A stretch of DNA of 51,525 bases, taken from assembly GCA_003214195.1 (NCBI GenBank), contig QCLY01000005.1, positions 1 to 51,525 of the forward strand, given 5' to 3'. Positions 26,691-36,948 of this stretch are shown here, piece by piece (position 1 is the first letter of the stretch; each line of letters starts with the position of its first letter). The notes beneath the pieces are model-generated. The model saw only the letters and a list, made by a program, of their open reading frames with translations, did not search any database and was not told where the DNA came from. This stretch comes from Prochlorococcus sp. AG-418-G23. Lineage in GTDB: Bacteria > Cyanobacteriota > Cyanobacteriia > PCC-6307 > Cyanobiaceae. Position numbers and translations under genes: made by a program.

Positions 26691-27694
26691 AAAGAAGAAA
26701 ATGTTTTTTCACAAGTTTCAAAATCCCTATTAAATGATACTCCAACCTCTTTAAGAAGTTTTCTGTCTGATTGAAAAGATGGATTTGAAGTTGTGAGTAA
26801 TTCATCCCCATAAAAAATTGAATTTGCACCACATTGAAAACATAAAATTTGGGCTTCTTTTGAGAGTTTTTCTCTACCGGCACTTAGTCTTATTTTACTT
26901 TTTGGCATTAGAATTCTGGCTGTAGCTATCATCCTTATCATCTCAATAGAATCTATTTCTTTTTCATCTTGTAAACCAGTACCTTCAATAGCTACTAATG
27001 AGTTTATAGGCACACTTTCAGGGTGGGGATTCATGTTTGATAGCACTTCCAAAAGAGATGCTCTATCTGCACTAGTTTCACCTAAACCTATTATTCCTCC
27101 ACAACATACATTTATTCCTGCATTTCTTACCCTTTTGATAGTATCTAGTCTGTCTTGATAAGTTCTTGTAGTAATAATATTTTCATAATGTTCAGGACTA
27201 GTATCAAGATTGTGATTATACGCGGTCAAACCTGCATCAGCAAGTCTAGAAGCTTGTTTTTCTGTTAGCATTCCAGCTGTAACGCATGCTTCCATTCCTA
27301 AATCTCTTACACCACTAACCATCTCTAACATTGCATTAAAAGATTTCCCGTCTCTAATTTCTCTCCATGCCCAACCCATACAGAACCTGTCTGCACCCTC
27401 TTTTTTTGCGATTCGAGCCCTAGCTAGAACCTCTTCAACTTGAAATTGTGGATGACTTTTAATTTCGCTAGAACTATAAATTGATTGGCTACAATATGAA
27501 CAATTTTCTTCGCAACCACCAGTTTTTACACTGAACAATGATGCCAATTGAATATTGTATTTGTTGAATTCCCTGTGAATAATTTGTGCTTTCCACATTA
27601 AATCAATTAGAGGCATATTAAGTATTTCTAATATTTCTTCTCTATCCCAATTAAACCTGATTTCTCTACAAGACTGAATATTTGAATTAGTCAT
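26687..27694 (-). CDS. bioB: Biotin synthase BioB
   Basis: Radical-SAM enzyme converting dethiobiotin to biotin. Cys61, Cys65 and Cys68 in [10 protein letters not shown] bind the 4Fe-4S cluster. The 2Fe-2S ligands lie in RFCMGWAW, the [10 protein letters not shown] segment and [12 protein letters not shown], with the Arg in RLSAGR. 335 aa, normal. It lies 6 nt after uppS and overlaps trhO by 4 nt. Other bio genes are not in the window. Confidence 0.97.
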   Translation of the reverse strand: MTNSNIQSCREIRFNWDREEILEILNMPLIDLMWKAQIIHREFNKYNIQLASLFSVKTGGCEENCSYCSQSIYSSSEIKSHPQFQVEEVLARARIAKKEGADRFCMGWAWREIRDGKSFNAMLEMVSGVRDLGMEACVTAGMLTEKQASRLADAGLTAYNHNLDTSPEHYENIITTRTYQDRLDTIKRVRNAGINVCCGGIIGLGETSADRASLLEVLSNMNPHPESVPINSLVAIEGTGLQDEKEIDSIEMIRMIATARILMPKSKIRLSAGREKLSKEAQILCFQCGANSIFYGDELLTTSNPSFQSDRKLLKEVGVSFNRDFETCEKTFSSL

Positions 27695-27700
27695 TTTTTG

Positions 27701-28504
27701 TTAAGAAGAAAATTGAGAATCTTCAAGAGATTCATTTGGTAATGATTCTATACCGCCAAAACGTCTATTCCTTGATTGGTAATCAATTATTGCTTTAAGG
27801 AATTCCAACTCATTGAAGTCTGGCCACATTACGTCAGATATATATATTTCTGAATAAGCCAATTGCCATAAAAGAAAATTACTTATCCTTTTTTCTCCAC
27901 TTGTTCTGATTAATAATTCTGGATCTTTAATTCCTCTAGTTAATAACTTTGAATTAAATAATTCTTCATTTACTTCGTTAGGTTTTATTTCCCCTGAAGA
28001 AGATTTCAAGGCTAGTTCTTTTGCAACTTTTACTATTTCTTGTCTGCCGCCGTAATTCACACAAACATTTAATAAAAAAGAATTATTGTTTTTTGTTATG
28101 GATTCTGAATTGTATATTATTTTTTTTAAAGTTTCTGGGAAAGGGGTCAAATCACCAATAAATTTTAATTTAATTGATTCTTGATGGATTTCCTCGATTT
28201 CGTTTTTCAATACTTCGCTAAAAAGATTTATAAGAAAATCAACTTCTTTTGTTGGCCTTGTCCAATTTTCAGTTGAAAAAGCATAAACAGTAAGCACCCT
28301 ACAACCTAATTTCTTTGAAGCTTTGATAATTTCTTTTAAAACAGTAACCCCCTTGTTATGGCCAAATGAACGTGGTAAGCCTTTTCTTGTTGCCCATCTT
28401 CCATTCCCGTCCATAATTATTGCTACATGTTCTGGGACTTTTTGCTTATCTATTTTTTTTGATAAGTCATTATTTGTCTTGTCAATTATTTTTCCTAAGC
28501 TCAT
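27701..28504 (-). CDS. uppS: Isoprenyl (undecaprenyl) diphosphate synthase
   Basis: cis-Prenyltransferase that extends farnesyl diphosphate to undecaprenyl diphosphate, the lipid carrier for peptidoglycan and other wall polymers. Family signatures: IIMDGNGRWATRKGLPRSFGH near residues 29-49 (catalytic Asp and diphosphate-binding Arg), TVYAFSTENWTRP, CVNYGGRQEI and the C-terminal LLIRTSGEKRISNFLLWQLA with DVMWPDF. 267 aa. It is 3 nt downstream of cdaA. Confidence 0.97.
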   Translation of the reverse strand: MSLGKIIDKTNNDLSKKIDKQKVPEHVAIIMDGNGRWATRKGLPRSFGHNKGVTVLKEIIKASKKLGCRVLTVYAFSTENWTRPTKEVDFLINLFSEVLKNEIEEIHQESIKLKFIGDLTPFPETLKKIIYNSESITKNNNSFLLNVCVNYGGRQEIVKVAKELALKSSSGEIKPNEVNEELFNSKLLTRGIKDPELLIRTSGEKRISNFLLWQLAYSEIYISDVMWPDFNELEFLKAIIDYQSRNRRFGGIESLPNESLEDSQFSS

Positions 28505-28507
28505 TAG

Positions 28508-29416
28508 TTAATCCTTTTTATTATTAAAGATTTCTGATTTGTTGGAATCTTTTTCATAGATATCACTGATAGTATTATCACTTGGATTTGTCTTTTGGGA
28601 TAAAGCATTTTTACTTAATGATGATTTACTTGTTCCAATAGAATTTTGATTACCAATTAAATTTAGAAGAAGTTCTTGTAACCTGCTGCTTGTAATTGGT
28701 CTTTCCAGTTTTCCCTGGTTTGCTAAGGATAACGTACCTGTTTCTTCTGAGACAACAATACAAATACATCTGTCAAATCTTTCCGTAATCCCTAGTGCGG
28801 CTAAATGTCTTGTGCCGTATCTACTAATCCCCTGTCTAGAGAGGGGAAGTATAACCCCTGCAGAAATTATTTTGTTTCCTTTCACAAGAACTGCTCCATC
28901 ATGTAATGGTGTATCTGTTGCAAAAAGATTTATTAAAAGGTCAGTTGATAATTGTGCCTCAATATTTGTGCCTGAATATAAAAAATCTTCAGGTCTTAAA
29001 TCACTACCAAGATCGACAACGATTAAAGCCCCTCTTCTGTTTTGAGAAAGTTTACCTGCAGTATCAACTAACTGAGTAATAGTTGTTGAAGTTGCTCTAA
29101 ATTCCTTTTGAGGATTGCCTAGTAATACAGCTAATCTACCAGTGCCTAGTAATTCCATTAATCTTCTAAGCTCTCCTTGCCAAAGAATTGCCAAGGAGAG
29201 AGAGCAGGCAAGGACTACTGCATCAATTAATTTCGATGTTAATGGAAGATATGCATATCTTTGAATAAACCATGCTGACGAAACTAAAAATAAGTATCCC
29301 CTTAAAAGCCATAACGTTCTCTGTTCCTTTACTCTTGAAAATAATAGAAGTCCAAAACCAACTGCAAATAAAACATCTAGTAAAAATTTTAGATTTATAA
29401 ACCCCCAGAATTTCAC
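28508..29416 (-). CDS. cdaA: Membrane diadenylate cyclase CdaA (c-di-AMP synthase)
   Basis: Makes the second messenger cyclic di-AMP from two ATP. Three membrane helices lie at the N-terminus (about 10-28, 34-52, 60-78), then the DisA_N catalytic domain with DGAVLVKGNKI near residue 173, GVILPLSR and GTRHLAALG (the RHxxA motif), so the active site looks intact. The C-terminal ~60 residues are Ser/Asn/Lys-rich. 302 aa. c-di-AMP controls potassium transport, osmotic balance and night-time survival in cyanobacteria. No obvious c-di-AMP phosphodiesterase is in the window. It lies between lysA (28 nt) and uppS (3 nt). Confidence 0.94.
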   Translation of the reverse strand: MKFWGFINLKFLLDVLFAVGFGLLLFSRVKEQRTLWLLRGYLFLVSSAWFIQRYAYLPLTSKLIDAVVLACSLSLAILWQGELRRLMELLGTGRLAVLLGNPQKEFRATSTTITQLVDTAGKLSQNRRGALIVVDLGSDLRPEDFLYSGTNIEAQLSTDLLINLFATDTPLHDGAVLVKGNKIISAGVILPLSRQGISRYGTRHLAALGITERFDRCICIVVSEETGTLSLANQGKLERPITSSRLQELLLNLIGNQNSIGTSKSSLSKNALSQKTNPSDNTISDIYEKDSNKSEIFNNKKD

Positions 29417-29444
29417 ATCAAATACAAAATTAATTTAAATGTAC

Positions 29445-30818
29445 CTAATTTTGTTTAATAAAGCGATCAGGCAATACATCATATTTTAAAAGATCTGAAG
29501 GACTTTCTCTCTTTTGGATAATCTCTGCTTCTCCATTACAAACTATCAGGGCGGCAGGCCTCGGGATCCTGTTATAATTAGAACTCATTGAATTATTGTA
29601 CGCTCCAGTACCAAAAACACATATTAGATCTCCTGTTTTGCAATCTGCTAGTTCTATTTCCTTGAACAGTACATCCCCTGATTCGCAATGCTTCCCGGCG
29701 ATAGTATAATTGTTTTTTGAATTAGTGTTAAATGGATTACTTACTAAACATGCAGAATAATTTGATTGATATGTTATTGGTCTTGGGTTATCACTCATCC
29801 CACCATCAACAGATAAATATGTTCTGATACCAGGGATTTTTTTAAAAGCTCCGATTTTGTAAATAGTTATTCCTGCAGTAGATACAATAGATCTTCCAGG
29901 TTCACACATAAGTATTGGTAAATCTAAATTATGTTTTTGGCAGGCTTTAACAACTGAGGTGGAAATTGTTTTTACCCATTCATCGATTGAAGGGGGATCA
30001 TCGTTTTCAGTATATTTTATGCCTAATCCTCCACCTACGTTTAATTTTTGAATATTATGCCCAAATTTTTTGGCATCGAGAATAACATTTACCATTATTT
30101 CGCCAAGATCATTATGTGGGTCAAGTTCAAAAATCTGGGAACCGATATGAGCATGTAAACCCTTTAGGTTTAAATGTTTTGTATTACTAATGCGTTCAAA
30201 TAAAGTACTTAAATATTCAATTCCAAATCCAAATTTACTATCAAATGACCCTGTTCTTATGTATTCATGTGTATGGCATTCTATTCCTGGCGTGAAGCGA
30301 ATCATTATTTCTAAGTCACGATTATGTAAAATTGAAAGTTCTTCTAACCTTTCTAGATCATAGTCGTTATCAACAATAACTTTGATGTTATTTCTTACAG
30401 CAAACTCTATTTCATTATCTGATTTATTATTTCCATGGAAAACAATTTTTTCATTTGGTACCCCACCTTGAAGAGCAGTTAATAATTCCCCTTCTGAAAC
30501 AGCATCTAGTCCAAAACCTTCTGAGGCAACAAGATTACTCATGAAGATAGAGCTATTTGCTTTTGAGGCGTAAATAGGGAGTGATTCCCCAGGGTAATAT
30601 TTTTCTAAAGCTATTTTGTAAGCTCTACAAGAGCGCCTTAAAGTGATTTCATCTAAAATATAAAGAGGGGAATCATACTTCTCCACTAAATCTTCAATAG
30701 AACATCCACCAATTGAAAGCTTACCATCTCTCCCAATAGCTGTGGTTATGGGCACTATATTTTTATTGGGACTTTTAACATCAATTTCTTCTTTTAAGAA
30801 TGATTTTTTTTCTTCCAT
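29445..30818 (-). CDS. lysA: Diaminopimelate decarboxylase LysA
   Basis: PLP enzyme for the last step of lysine synthesis (meso-diaminopimelate to lysine). Fold-type III alanine-racemase-like barrel: PLP Lys86 in PIYASKANSS, GFGLDAVSEGEL, HAHIGSQIF, the NVGGGLGIKY glycine loop, CEPGRSIV and, near the C-terminus, HCESGDVL (catalytic Cys) and GAYNNSMSSNYN. 457 aa. It heads a six-gene minus-strand run (lysA, cdaA, uppS, bioB, trhO, unknown) and is divergent from rimI, with which it shares an 84-nt promoter region. Confidence 0.97.
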   Translation of the reverse strand: MEEKKSFLKEEIDVKSPNKNIVPITTAIGRDGKLSIGGCSIEDLVEKYDSPLYILDEITLRRSCRAYKIALEKYYPGESLPIYASKANSSIFMSNLVASEGFGLDAVSEGELLTALQGGVPNEKIVFHGNNKSDNEIEFAVRNNIKVIVDNDYDLERLEELSILHNRDLEIMIRFTPGIECHTHEYIRTGSFDSKFGFGIEYLSTLFERISNTKHLNLKGLHAHIGSQIFELDPHNDLGEIMVNVILDAKKFGHNIQKLNVGGGLGIKYTENDDPPSIDEWVKTISTSVVKACQKHNLDLPILMCEPGRSIVSTAGITIYKIGAFKKIPGIRTYLSVDGGMSDNPRPITYQSNYSACLVSNPFNTNSKNNYTIAGKHCESGDVLFKEIELADCKTGDLICVFGTGAYNNSMSSNYNRIPRPAALIVCNGEAEIIQKRESPSDLLKYDVLPDRFIKQN

Positions 30819-30902
30819 GGACTCATTAATTGGTTTTTGATAGATCTGTCAAATTTTATAATGACTTTTAATTTAAATTTTTGAATACAAATCTATAATA
30901 AA

Positions 30903-31343
30903 ATGATATCCATTAGAGAAATAAATGAGAAAGATCTTGATTTATGTTATGAATTAGATTCAAATACAATTTCCTTATGGAGTAAAAAACAATGGTCTAA
31001 TGAATTTAAAAAAGATGGTATAAAAGTTTTTGGGATATCAGTTTCACATCTTATTGTTGGGATATGTGTTTTCCAAGTAATTCTTGATGAGGCTCAAATA
31101 AATTATTTTGCGATAGATCATAAATTTAGAGAAAAAGGGTTTGGATCTAATCTCATGAACTACTTAATAAGATGGTGTCGTAGATTCAATATTAATAAAC
31201 TATTTCTGGAAGTCTCGAAAAGTAATATTATCGCTCAAAAATTTTATGATAACTTTGAATTCTCTACAGTGGGGATAAGGAGAAATTATTATAAAGATGG
31301 TTCTGATGCTCTTTTAAAAGAAAAAAAACTTACTTCAAAATAA
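30903..31343 (+). CDS. rimI: RimI-like GNAT N-acetyltransferase
   Basis: A 146-residue GNAT protein resembling RimI, which acetylates the N-terminal Ala of ribosomal protein S18. The acetyl-CoA loop is YFAIDHKFREKGFGSNLMNY (R/Q-x-x-G-x-G/S form, about residues 73-92); LFLEVSKSNIIAQKFYDNFE followed by FSTVGIRRNYYKDG gives the classic RimI ending. 178 nt upstream of clpC. Substrate assignment is by family only. Confidence 0.85.
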   Translation: MISIREINEKDLDLCYELDSNTISLWSKKQWSNEFKKDGIKVFGISVSHLIVGICVFQVILDEAQINYFAIDHKFREKGFGSNLMNYLIRWCRRFNINKLFLEVSKSNIIAQKFYDNFEFSTVGIRRNYYKDGSDALLKEKKLTSK

Positions 31344-31521
31344 TTTAATAATTAAATTGTTCGGATAACCAGAATGCCTGAAAATACTATAATTTATTGC
31401 TATATCACTAAAAAGTTCAGTTTTGATAGTATAAAAAATATTATTGGGTATTCACAAAAGCTCATTCTGAACACAAAATTTACTTATTACTGGTAGGTTA
31501 TTAATAGGATTTTGTATTCTA

Positions 31522-34050
31522 ATGTTCGAAAGATTTACAGAAAAAGCTATAAAAGTCATTATGCTTGCTCAAGAGGAGGCTAGAAGGCTAGGTCATAATT
31601 TCGTTGGTACAGAACAAATTTTATTGGGTTTAATAGGTGAAGGTACTGGAGTTGCGGCTAAGGTTCTTAAATCACTTGGAGTTAATTTAAAAGATTCAAG
31701 AATTGAAGTAGAAAAAATAATTGGTAGAGGTTCGGGTTTTGTAGCTGTTGAAATACCATTCACACCTAGAGCTAAAAGAGTCTTGGAATTATCTTTAGAA
31801 GAAGCTCGTCAATTAGGACATAATTATATTGGGACTGAGCATTTGCTTTTAGGCCTAATTAGAGAAGGTGAGGGTGTTGCTGCTAGAGTTCTTGAAAATC
31901 TTAATATTGACCTAACCAAAGTTAGGACTCAAGTTATTAGGATGCTAGGAGAAACTGCTGAAGTTGGTAGTGGAGCTAATTCAAGCAAAGGTAATTTAAA
32001 AACTGCTACTCTTGATGAATTTGGGACAAATTTAACTAAACTTGCTAGCGAATCAAAACTAGATCCAGTGGTTGGTCGTTATGAGGAAATTGACCGAGTT
32101 GTCCAAATATTAGGTAGGAGGACAAAAAACAATCCTGTACTTATTGGAGAGCCTGGCGTAGGTAAAACAGCTATTGCTGAAGGGTTGGCGCAAAGAATAC
32201 AGTTGGGCGATATCCCTGACATACTTGAAGATAAAAGAGTTTTAACCCTTGATATAGGACTTTTGGTGGCAGGTACAAAGTATAGAGGCGAATTCGAAGA
32301 AAGATTAAAAAAGATAATGGAAGAAATTAAATCTGCAGGTAACGTTATACTTGTCATAGACGAAGTGCATACTTTAATAGGTGCTGGAGCTGCTGAAGGA
32401 GCTATTGATGCAGCAAATATTCTTAAACCAGCATTGGCGCGAGGAGAACTTCAATGTATTGGCGCAACAACACTCGATGAATATAGAAAGCATATTGAGA
32501 GAGACGCTGCCTTGGAAAGAAGATTTCAGCCTGTTATGGTTGGAGAACCTTCCATAGAAGATACAATCGAAATCTTAAAAGGTCTTAGAGAACGTTATGA
32601 ACAACATCATCGTTTAAAAATTACTGACGATGCTTTAGAAGCTGCAGCACATCTAGGTGACCGTTATATTTCTGATAGGTTTTTACCAGATAAGGCTATA
32701 GATCTTATTGATGAGGCGGGTAGCAGAGTTCGATTAATCAATTCTAAACTTCCTCCTGAAGCTAAACAACTTGATAAAGAATTAAGACAAATTCAAAAAC
32801 AAAAGGAAGAATCCGTCAGAGATCAAAACTTTGACCAAGCTGGTCAATTTAGAGAAAAAGAGATGGAATTATCTGCAAAAATTAAAGAGGTTCTTGATAA
32901 TAAAAAAGAAACTACATCTGAAGATAAATCTGATACTGCAACTGATTCAGTAAAAAATGAATCAAATCTATTGGATAATCCTCAGGTTAGCGAAGAGGAC
33001 GTAGCTCATATAGTTGCATCATGGACTGGTGTACCTGTTCAAAAATTAACCGAAACTGAATCAGTTAAGCTCCTTAATATGGAGGAAACACTTCATCAAA
33101 GACTAATTGGACAAGATGAAGCTGTAAAAGCAGTATCTAGAGCTATTAGAAGAGCAAGGGTTGGGTTGAAAAATCCTAATAGACCTATTGCAAGCTTTAT
33201 TTTTTCAGGTCCTACTGGCGTAGGTAAAACTGAATTGACGAAATCATTGGCTTCATACTTTTTCGGTAGCGAAGAAGCAATGATCAGATTAGATATGTCA
33301 GAATTTATGGAAAGACATACAGTTAGTAAGCTTATTGGATCCCCTCCTGGTTATGTTGGTTTTAATGAAGGTGGTCAGCTTACTGAAGCAGTTAGGAGAC
33401 GTCCATATACAGTTGTTTTGTTCGATGAAGTTGAGAAAGCTCATCCAGATGTATTTAATTTATTATTGCAACTACTAGAGGATGGTAGGCTTACAGATTC
33501 TAAAGGAAGAACTGTAGATTTTAAAAATACTTTGCTAATAATGACTTCTAATATCGGTTCAAAAGTTATCGAGAAAGGTGGAGGTGGATTAGGATTTGAG
33601 TTTTCTGGGGATTCTGTTGAAGATAGCCAATATAATAGAATCAAATCTTTGGTTAACGAAGAACTCAAGCAATATTTTAGACCTGAATTTTTAAACAGAC
33701 TTGATGAAATAATTGTATTTAGGCAATTAACCAAAAATGAGGTTAAAGAAATTGCCGAAATCATGCTAAGAGAAGTTTTTGCACGCCTACAAGATAAAGG
33801 CATCAAATTAAACGTAACTGATGCTTTCAAAGATAGACTTGTTGAAGAAGGTTATAATCCCTCATATGGTGCGAGACCTCTAAGAAGGGCGGTTATGCGT
33901 TTACTAGAAGACAGTCTGGCAGAAGAAGTCCTCTCTGGGAGAATAAAAGATGGAGATAGTGCTTTGGTTGATATAGATAATAATAAAAAAGTAACTATCA
34001 ATATTTCTTCTGAAGAATCGCCTCAAGAGTTAGCAAGTGCTAACTTCTAG
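31522..34050 (+). CDS. clpC: ATP-dependent Clp protease chaperone subunit ClpC
   Basis: AAA+ unfoldase that feeds proteins to ClpP/ClpR; essential in cyanobacteria and the relative of plastid ClpC. 842 aa: two N-terminal Clp repeats (1-145), first ATPase domain with GEPGVGKT near residue 210, a UVR/middle segment ([17 protein letters not shown], about 430-450), second ATPase with GPTGVGKT near residue 565, and sensor 2 [15 protein letters not shown]. The ClpP-binding loop should be near [15 protein letters not shown]. The 178-nt upstream gap has a TATAAT at 31388-31393 without a good -35, implying a leader over 100 nt if used. Confidence 0.98.
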   Translation: MFERFTEKAIKVIMLAQEEARRLGHNFVGTEQILLGLIGEGTGVAAKVLKSLGVNLKDSRIEVEKIIGRGSGFVAVEIPFTPRAKRVLELSLEEARQLGHNYIGTEHLLLGLIREGEGVAARVLENLNIDLTKVRTQVIRMLGETAEVGSGANSSKGNLKTATLDEFGTNLTKLASESKLDPVVGRYEEIDRVVQILGRRTKNNPVLIGEPGVGKTAIAEGLAQRIQLGDIPDILEDKRVLTLDIGLLVAGTKYRGEFEERLKKIMEEIKSAGNVILVIDEVHTLIGAGAAEGAIDAANILKPALARGELQCIGATTLDEYRKHIERDAALERRFQPVMVGEPSIEDTIEILKGLRERYEQHHRLKITDDALEAAAHLGDRYISDRFLPDKAIDLIDEAGSRVRLINSKLPPEAKQLDKELRQIQKQKEESVRDQNFDQAGQFREKEMELSAKIKEVLDNKKETTSEDKSDTATDSVKNESNLLDNPQVSEEDVAHIVASWTGVPVQKLTETESVKLLNMEETLHQRLIGQDEAVKAVSRAIRRARVGLKNPNRPIASFIFSGPTGVGKTELTKSLASYFFGSEEAMIRLDMSEFMERHTVSKLIGSPPGYVGFNEGGQLTEAVRRRPYTVVLFDEVEKAHPDVFNLLLQLLEDGRLTDSKGRTVDFKNTLLIMTSNIGSKVIEKGGGGLGFEFSGDSVEDSQYNRIKSLVNEELKQYFRPEFLNRLDEIIVFRQLTKNEVKEIAEIMLREVFARLQDKGIKLNVTDAFKDRLVEEGYNPSYGARPLRRAVMRLLEDSLAEEVLSGRIKDGDSALVDIDNNKKVTINISSEESPQELASANF

Positions 34051-34069
34051 TCAATTAAAATAAATTAAA

Positions 34070-35161
34070 ATGCAGTCAATTTCTCCAGAAACTATTTTTA
34101 GAGGGAATGATGCGTGGGAAAAATCCTTACCCCATATTTCTAGATTAACTAAAAGTCCACTTGTTTTAGGCAGAAGCATTCATACACATAATCTGAAAAA
34201 AAAAATTTTTTTAGATTTAAAGAATCAAAGACTTAACGTTGATTCTGAAAATTTAAATTTCGATTGTTGTTATGAAGATATTTCAAGAATTAAGAACATC
34301 ATTTTAAAGAATAAAAATGATTCTATTATTGCTGCGGGAGGAGGTAAAGTTCTAGATTCTGGTAAATATATAGCAGATTGTCTAAGTATCCCTTGTATTA
34401 CCGTGCCTCTAAGCGCTTCTACATGTGCGGGGTGGACAGCTTTATCGAATATTTATACAAAGAATGGTCAATTCATAAAAGATGTTTCATTAAGAGCTTG
34501 TCCAAAAATCCTTGTATTTGATCATAAATTTATTCAAACAGCTCCATCAAGAACACTTGCAAGTGGAATTGCAGATGCTTTGGCAAAATGGTATGAATCC
34601 TCAATAACAAGTTCAAAAATAGATGATGGCCTTGTTCAACAAGCGATTCAGATATCACGAGTTTTAAGAGATCAGCTACTAATAGATGGAGAAAAAGCAT
34701 TTAAGGGTGAATTTGACAATTATCTTTCTTGGCGAAACACCATAGAAGCGTGCGGACTTACGGCAGGATTAGTTGGTGGCATTGGTGGAGAAAAGTGTAG
34801 AACTGCAGCAGCACATGCTATCCATAATGCAATTACTCAGATAATTATTCCAAATAAATTCTTACATGGAGAGATTGTTGGAGTTGGATTATTATTGCAA
34901 TTAAGACTTGAAGCAATGAAAAATAATAATAAATTAGCTGATCAATCAATAAAACAATTGTTGGTACTCATGAAAGAATTAAATTTGCCAACTACTATTT
35001 CAGAATTAGGAATTAATGTTTTTGAGAATGACAATTTAGAAAAAATCGCTAATTTTACTTGTAGAGAAAAATCTGAGATCCACTTTTTGCCTTTTGAAAT
35101 TAATAAACAGGACGTAATTGAAGTCATTGCAAATTTTGAAAAACAAAAAATTAGAACTTAA
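34070..35161 (+). CDS. GldA-like iron/zinc-containing polyol dehydrogenase
   Basis: A 363-residue member of the glycerol-dehydrogenase branch of the group III metal-dependent alcohol dehydrogenases. NAD-binding GGGKVLDSGKYIAD near residues 90-103 and LSASTCAGWTALSNIYTKNG match GldA well. Probable metal ligands are the Asp of ASGIADALAKWYE, the His of AAAHAIHNA and the His of FLHGEIVGVG. Activity on glycerol has not been shown for this lineage to my knowledge; other polyols or phosphate esters are possible. It follows clpC by 19 nt and precedes an alpha/beta hydrolase by 8 nt. Confidence 0.85.
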   Translation: MQSISPETIFRGNDAWEKSLPHISRLTKSPLVLGRSIHTHNLKKKIFLDLKNQRLNVDSENLNFDCCYEDISRIKNIILKNKNDSIIAAGGGKVLDSGKYIADCLSIPCITVPLSASTCAGWTALSNIYTKNGQFIKDVSLRACPKILVFDHKFIQTAPSRTLASGIADALAKWYESSITSSKIDDGLVQQAIQISRVLRDQLLIDGEKAFKGEFDNYLSWRNTIEACGLTAGLVGGIGGEKCRTAAAHAIHNAITQIIIPNKFLHGEIVGVGLLLQLRLEAMKNNNKLADQSIKQLLVLMKELNLPTTISELGINVFENDNLEKIANFTCREKSEIHFLPFEINKQDVIEVIANFEKQKIRT

Positions 35162-35169
35162 TTATTTTT

Positions 35170-36069
35170 TTGACTAAAACCCATTTAGAACAACTTAGTG
35201 AATTAAATTCAGATTTTTTTGAGAATGCCAAGAATTCTTTATTAGATCCATTAGGTCTTTATTTGGCAAATGATGTTAAGTGGATAGAACTCAATCAAAA
35301 ATGGAACTCTTTGAAATTCCCTGTTGTTGTTGGAGGAAAAGGTCAGCCTCTACTTCTTCTACATGGCTTTGATAGTAGTTTTTTAGAGTTTAGGAGAATT
35401 TATCAATCATTAAAAAAAAATTTCCAAGTAATAATTCCTGACCTCCTAGGTTTTGGTTTTAGTCCTAGGTGTGCAACAAATGAATATAATCCCTCGAAAA
35501 TAATTTCGTATTTAATTGATCTCCTTAAGACCATACAAATAACAAATAATTTAAAAATTATTGGTGCCTCTATGGGAGGATCAACAGCTTTAAAACTTGC
35601 TTTTGAAATCCCTAATTCTATCGATAAAATTATACTCTTATCTCCTGCCGGGTTGTTCGGGGAACCAAAGAGAATTCCTTTCCCTTTTAACCAGATAGGG
35701 GCTTCATTTTTAGGATTACCGCAGGTCAGGAAAAGTCTTTGTAAACAAGCATTTGCCTTTCCAGATGAATGTGTTGGAGAAATGGAAGAGCAAATTGCTT
35801 CAATCCATTTGGGCTGTAAAGGATGGAGGAATTCGCTTGCATCTTTTGCAAAAAGTGGAGGGTTTGCTGGAACACATAAATATATTCAAAATATCCCAAT
35901 TAAAACAGTGTGTGGAGAAAATGATCGAATTCTTGGAAAAAACGAGATAAAAAATATTAGAAAAATTAAGAAATTAAATTTTGTAGGTTTGCAAAATTGT
36001 GGTCACCTTCCTCATGTAGATTTACCAGCATTATCTAGTAAAATTATCCAAGATTATTTTTTGGAATAA
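35170..36069 (+). CDS. Alpha/beta-fold hydrolase
   Basis: A 299-residue protein with an alpha/beta hydrolase core from about residue 50: oxyanion segment LLLHGFDSSFLEF, nucleophile elbow GASMGGS (Ser near 137), a lid-like insertion (about 165-235), then CGENDRILG (Asp) and the C-terminal NCGHLPHVD (His). All three catalytic residues appear present, so it should be an active esterase, lipase or peptidase-like enzyme. The start is TTG at 35170; the N-terminal ~45 residues precede the domain. Substrate unknown; it probably shares a transcript with the GldA-like gene. Confidence 0.87.
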   Translation: MTKTHLEQLSELNSDFFENAKNSLLDPLGLYLANDVKWIELNQKWNSLKFPVVVGGKGQPLLLLHGFDSSFLEFRRIYQSLKKNFQVIIPDLLGFGFSPRCATNEYNPSKIISYLIDLLKTIQITNNLKIIGASMGGSTALKLAFEIPNSIDKIILLSPAGLFGEPKRIPFPFNQIGASFLGLPQVRKSLCKQAFAFPDECVGEMEEQIASIHLGCKGWRNSLASFAKSGGFAGTHKYIQNIPIKTVCGENDRILGKNEIKNIRKIKKLNFVGLQNCGHLPHVDLPALSSKIIQDYFLE

Positions 36070-36081
36070 ATTATTTCATGT

Positions 36082-36939
36082 TTAATTTAGATATTTGAGG
36101 ATTATAAAAATGTAATACAAAATAGATGGCGTAAAAATGTAGCTGTCAATTCTATCAAGAATGCCCCCATGTCCCGGTAAAAAAGTTCCAGAATCTTTTA
36201 TTTTTGCATCTCTCTTCATCATTGATTCAATTAAATCTCCAACTAATGCCATAAGAGAAATTAAAATTCCATATAAAATTCCAACGAATATTGGATTTTC
36301 CCAATTGAGTAAAAATGCGAAAAATATCGCTAATAAAATCGAACAGAATATCCCTCCAATTAAGCCTTCTATGGTTTTGCTTGGAGATATAGGAGAAAGA
36401 GATGTTTTGCCAAATGACTTCCCAATAAAATAGGAACCAATATCACTAGCTACAATTAAAAAACAAGAGGTTAATGTTAAATGAAGACCGGTGGTATTAG
36501 ATAAGTTTTCATATGATATAAAACCTTTATTGGAACTTATTACAACTGCCTCTAATCCTCTCAACTTTATCCAGTAACTAGGTAAAAATCCTAAATATAA
36601 TAAACCAAAAATAGAGGCTGCAATATCTGAAATTGTCCCAGATTTTGGTTGTAAAAGTAACCAAGTGCATATTCCTACTGAACAGATAGGCAAAATTGAG
36701 TTTGCTATTTCTCCTTCAAGCAAACCTATGGTTTCAAGATAAGTGGATATTATAATTATGAAAGAAGAAACTAATGTAGTTTTTGTTGCAGGTTTTATTC
36801 CTTTAAATTCAGCCATTCTAAAGAATTCCAATAATGCTAAATAAGTAAGCAAAGCAGTTGCTAATGTAAATACCCATCCTCCTAATAAAACAACAATTAA
36901 ACCAAAAATTCCTATAAGTAATCCGCTTCTAAATCTCAT
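36082..36939 (-). CDS. cdsA: Phosphatidate cytidylyltransferase CdsA
   Basis: Makes CDP-diacylglycerol from phosphatidate and CTP, the branch point to phosphatidylglycerol, which is essential for photosystems. 285 aa with about eight membrane helices. The family signature is SPSKTIEGLIGG in the second half, followed by VGDLIESMMKRDAKIKDSG and GHGGILDRIDSYIF. It lies 9 nt downstream of the decarboxylase gene on the minus strand and converges with the alpha/beta hydrolase. Confidence 0.96.
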   Translation of the reverse strand: MRFRSGLLIGIFGLIVVLLGGWVFTLATALLTYLALLEFFRMAEFKGIKPATKTTLVSSFIIIISTYLETIGLLEGEIANSILPICSVGICTWLLLQPKSGTISDIAASIFGLLYLGFLPSYWIKLRGLEAVVISSNKGFISYENLSNTTGLHLTLTSCFLIVASDIGSYFIGKSFGKTSLSPISPSKTIEGLIGGIFCSILLAIFFAFLLNWENPIFVGILYGILISLMALVGDLIESMMKRDAKIKDSGTFLPGHGGILDRIDSYIFTPSILYYIFIILKYLN

Positions 36940-36948
36940 ATCAAATTT

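Noticed and set aside
26687-30818. Riboswitch or attenuator before bioB or lysA
   Set aside because: bioB has no leader (6 nt after uppS), and the 84-nt gap before lysA shows no lysine-riboswitch-like conserved structure; it is far too short.
32079-32357. Antisense open frames inside clpC (also 33441-33830)
   Set aside because: They mirror highly conserved clpC codons, have no protein character of their own and no plausible start signals.
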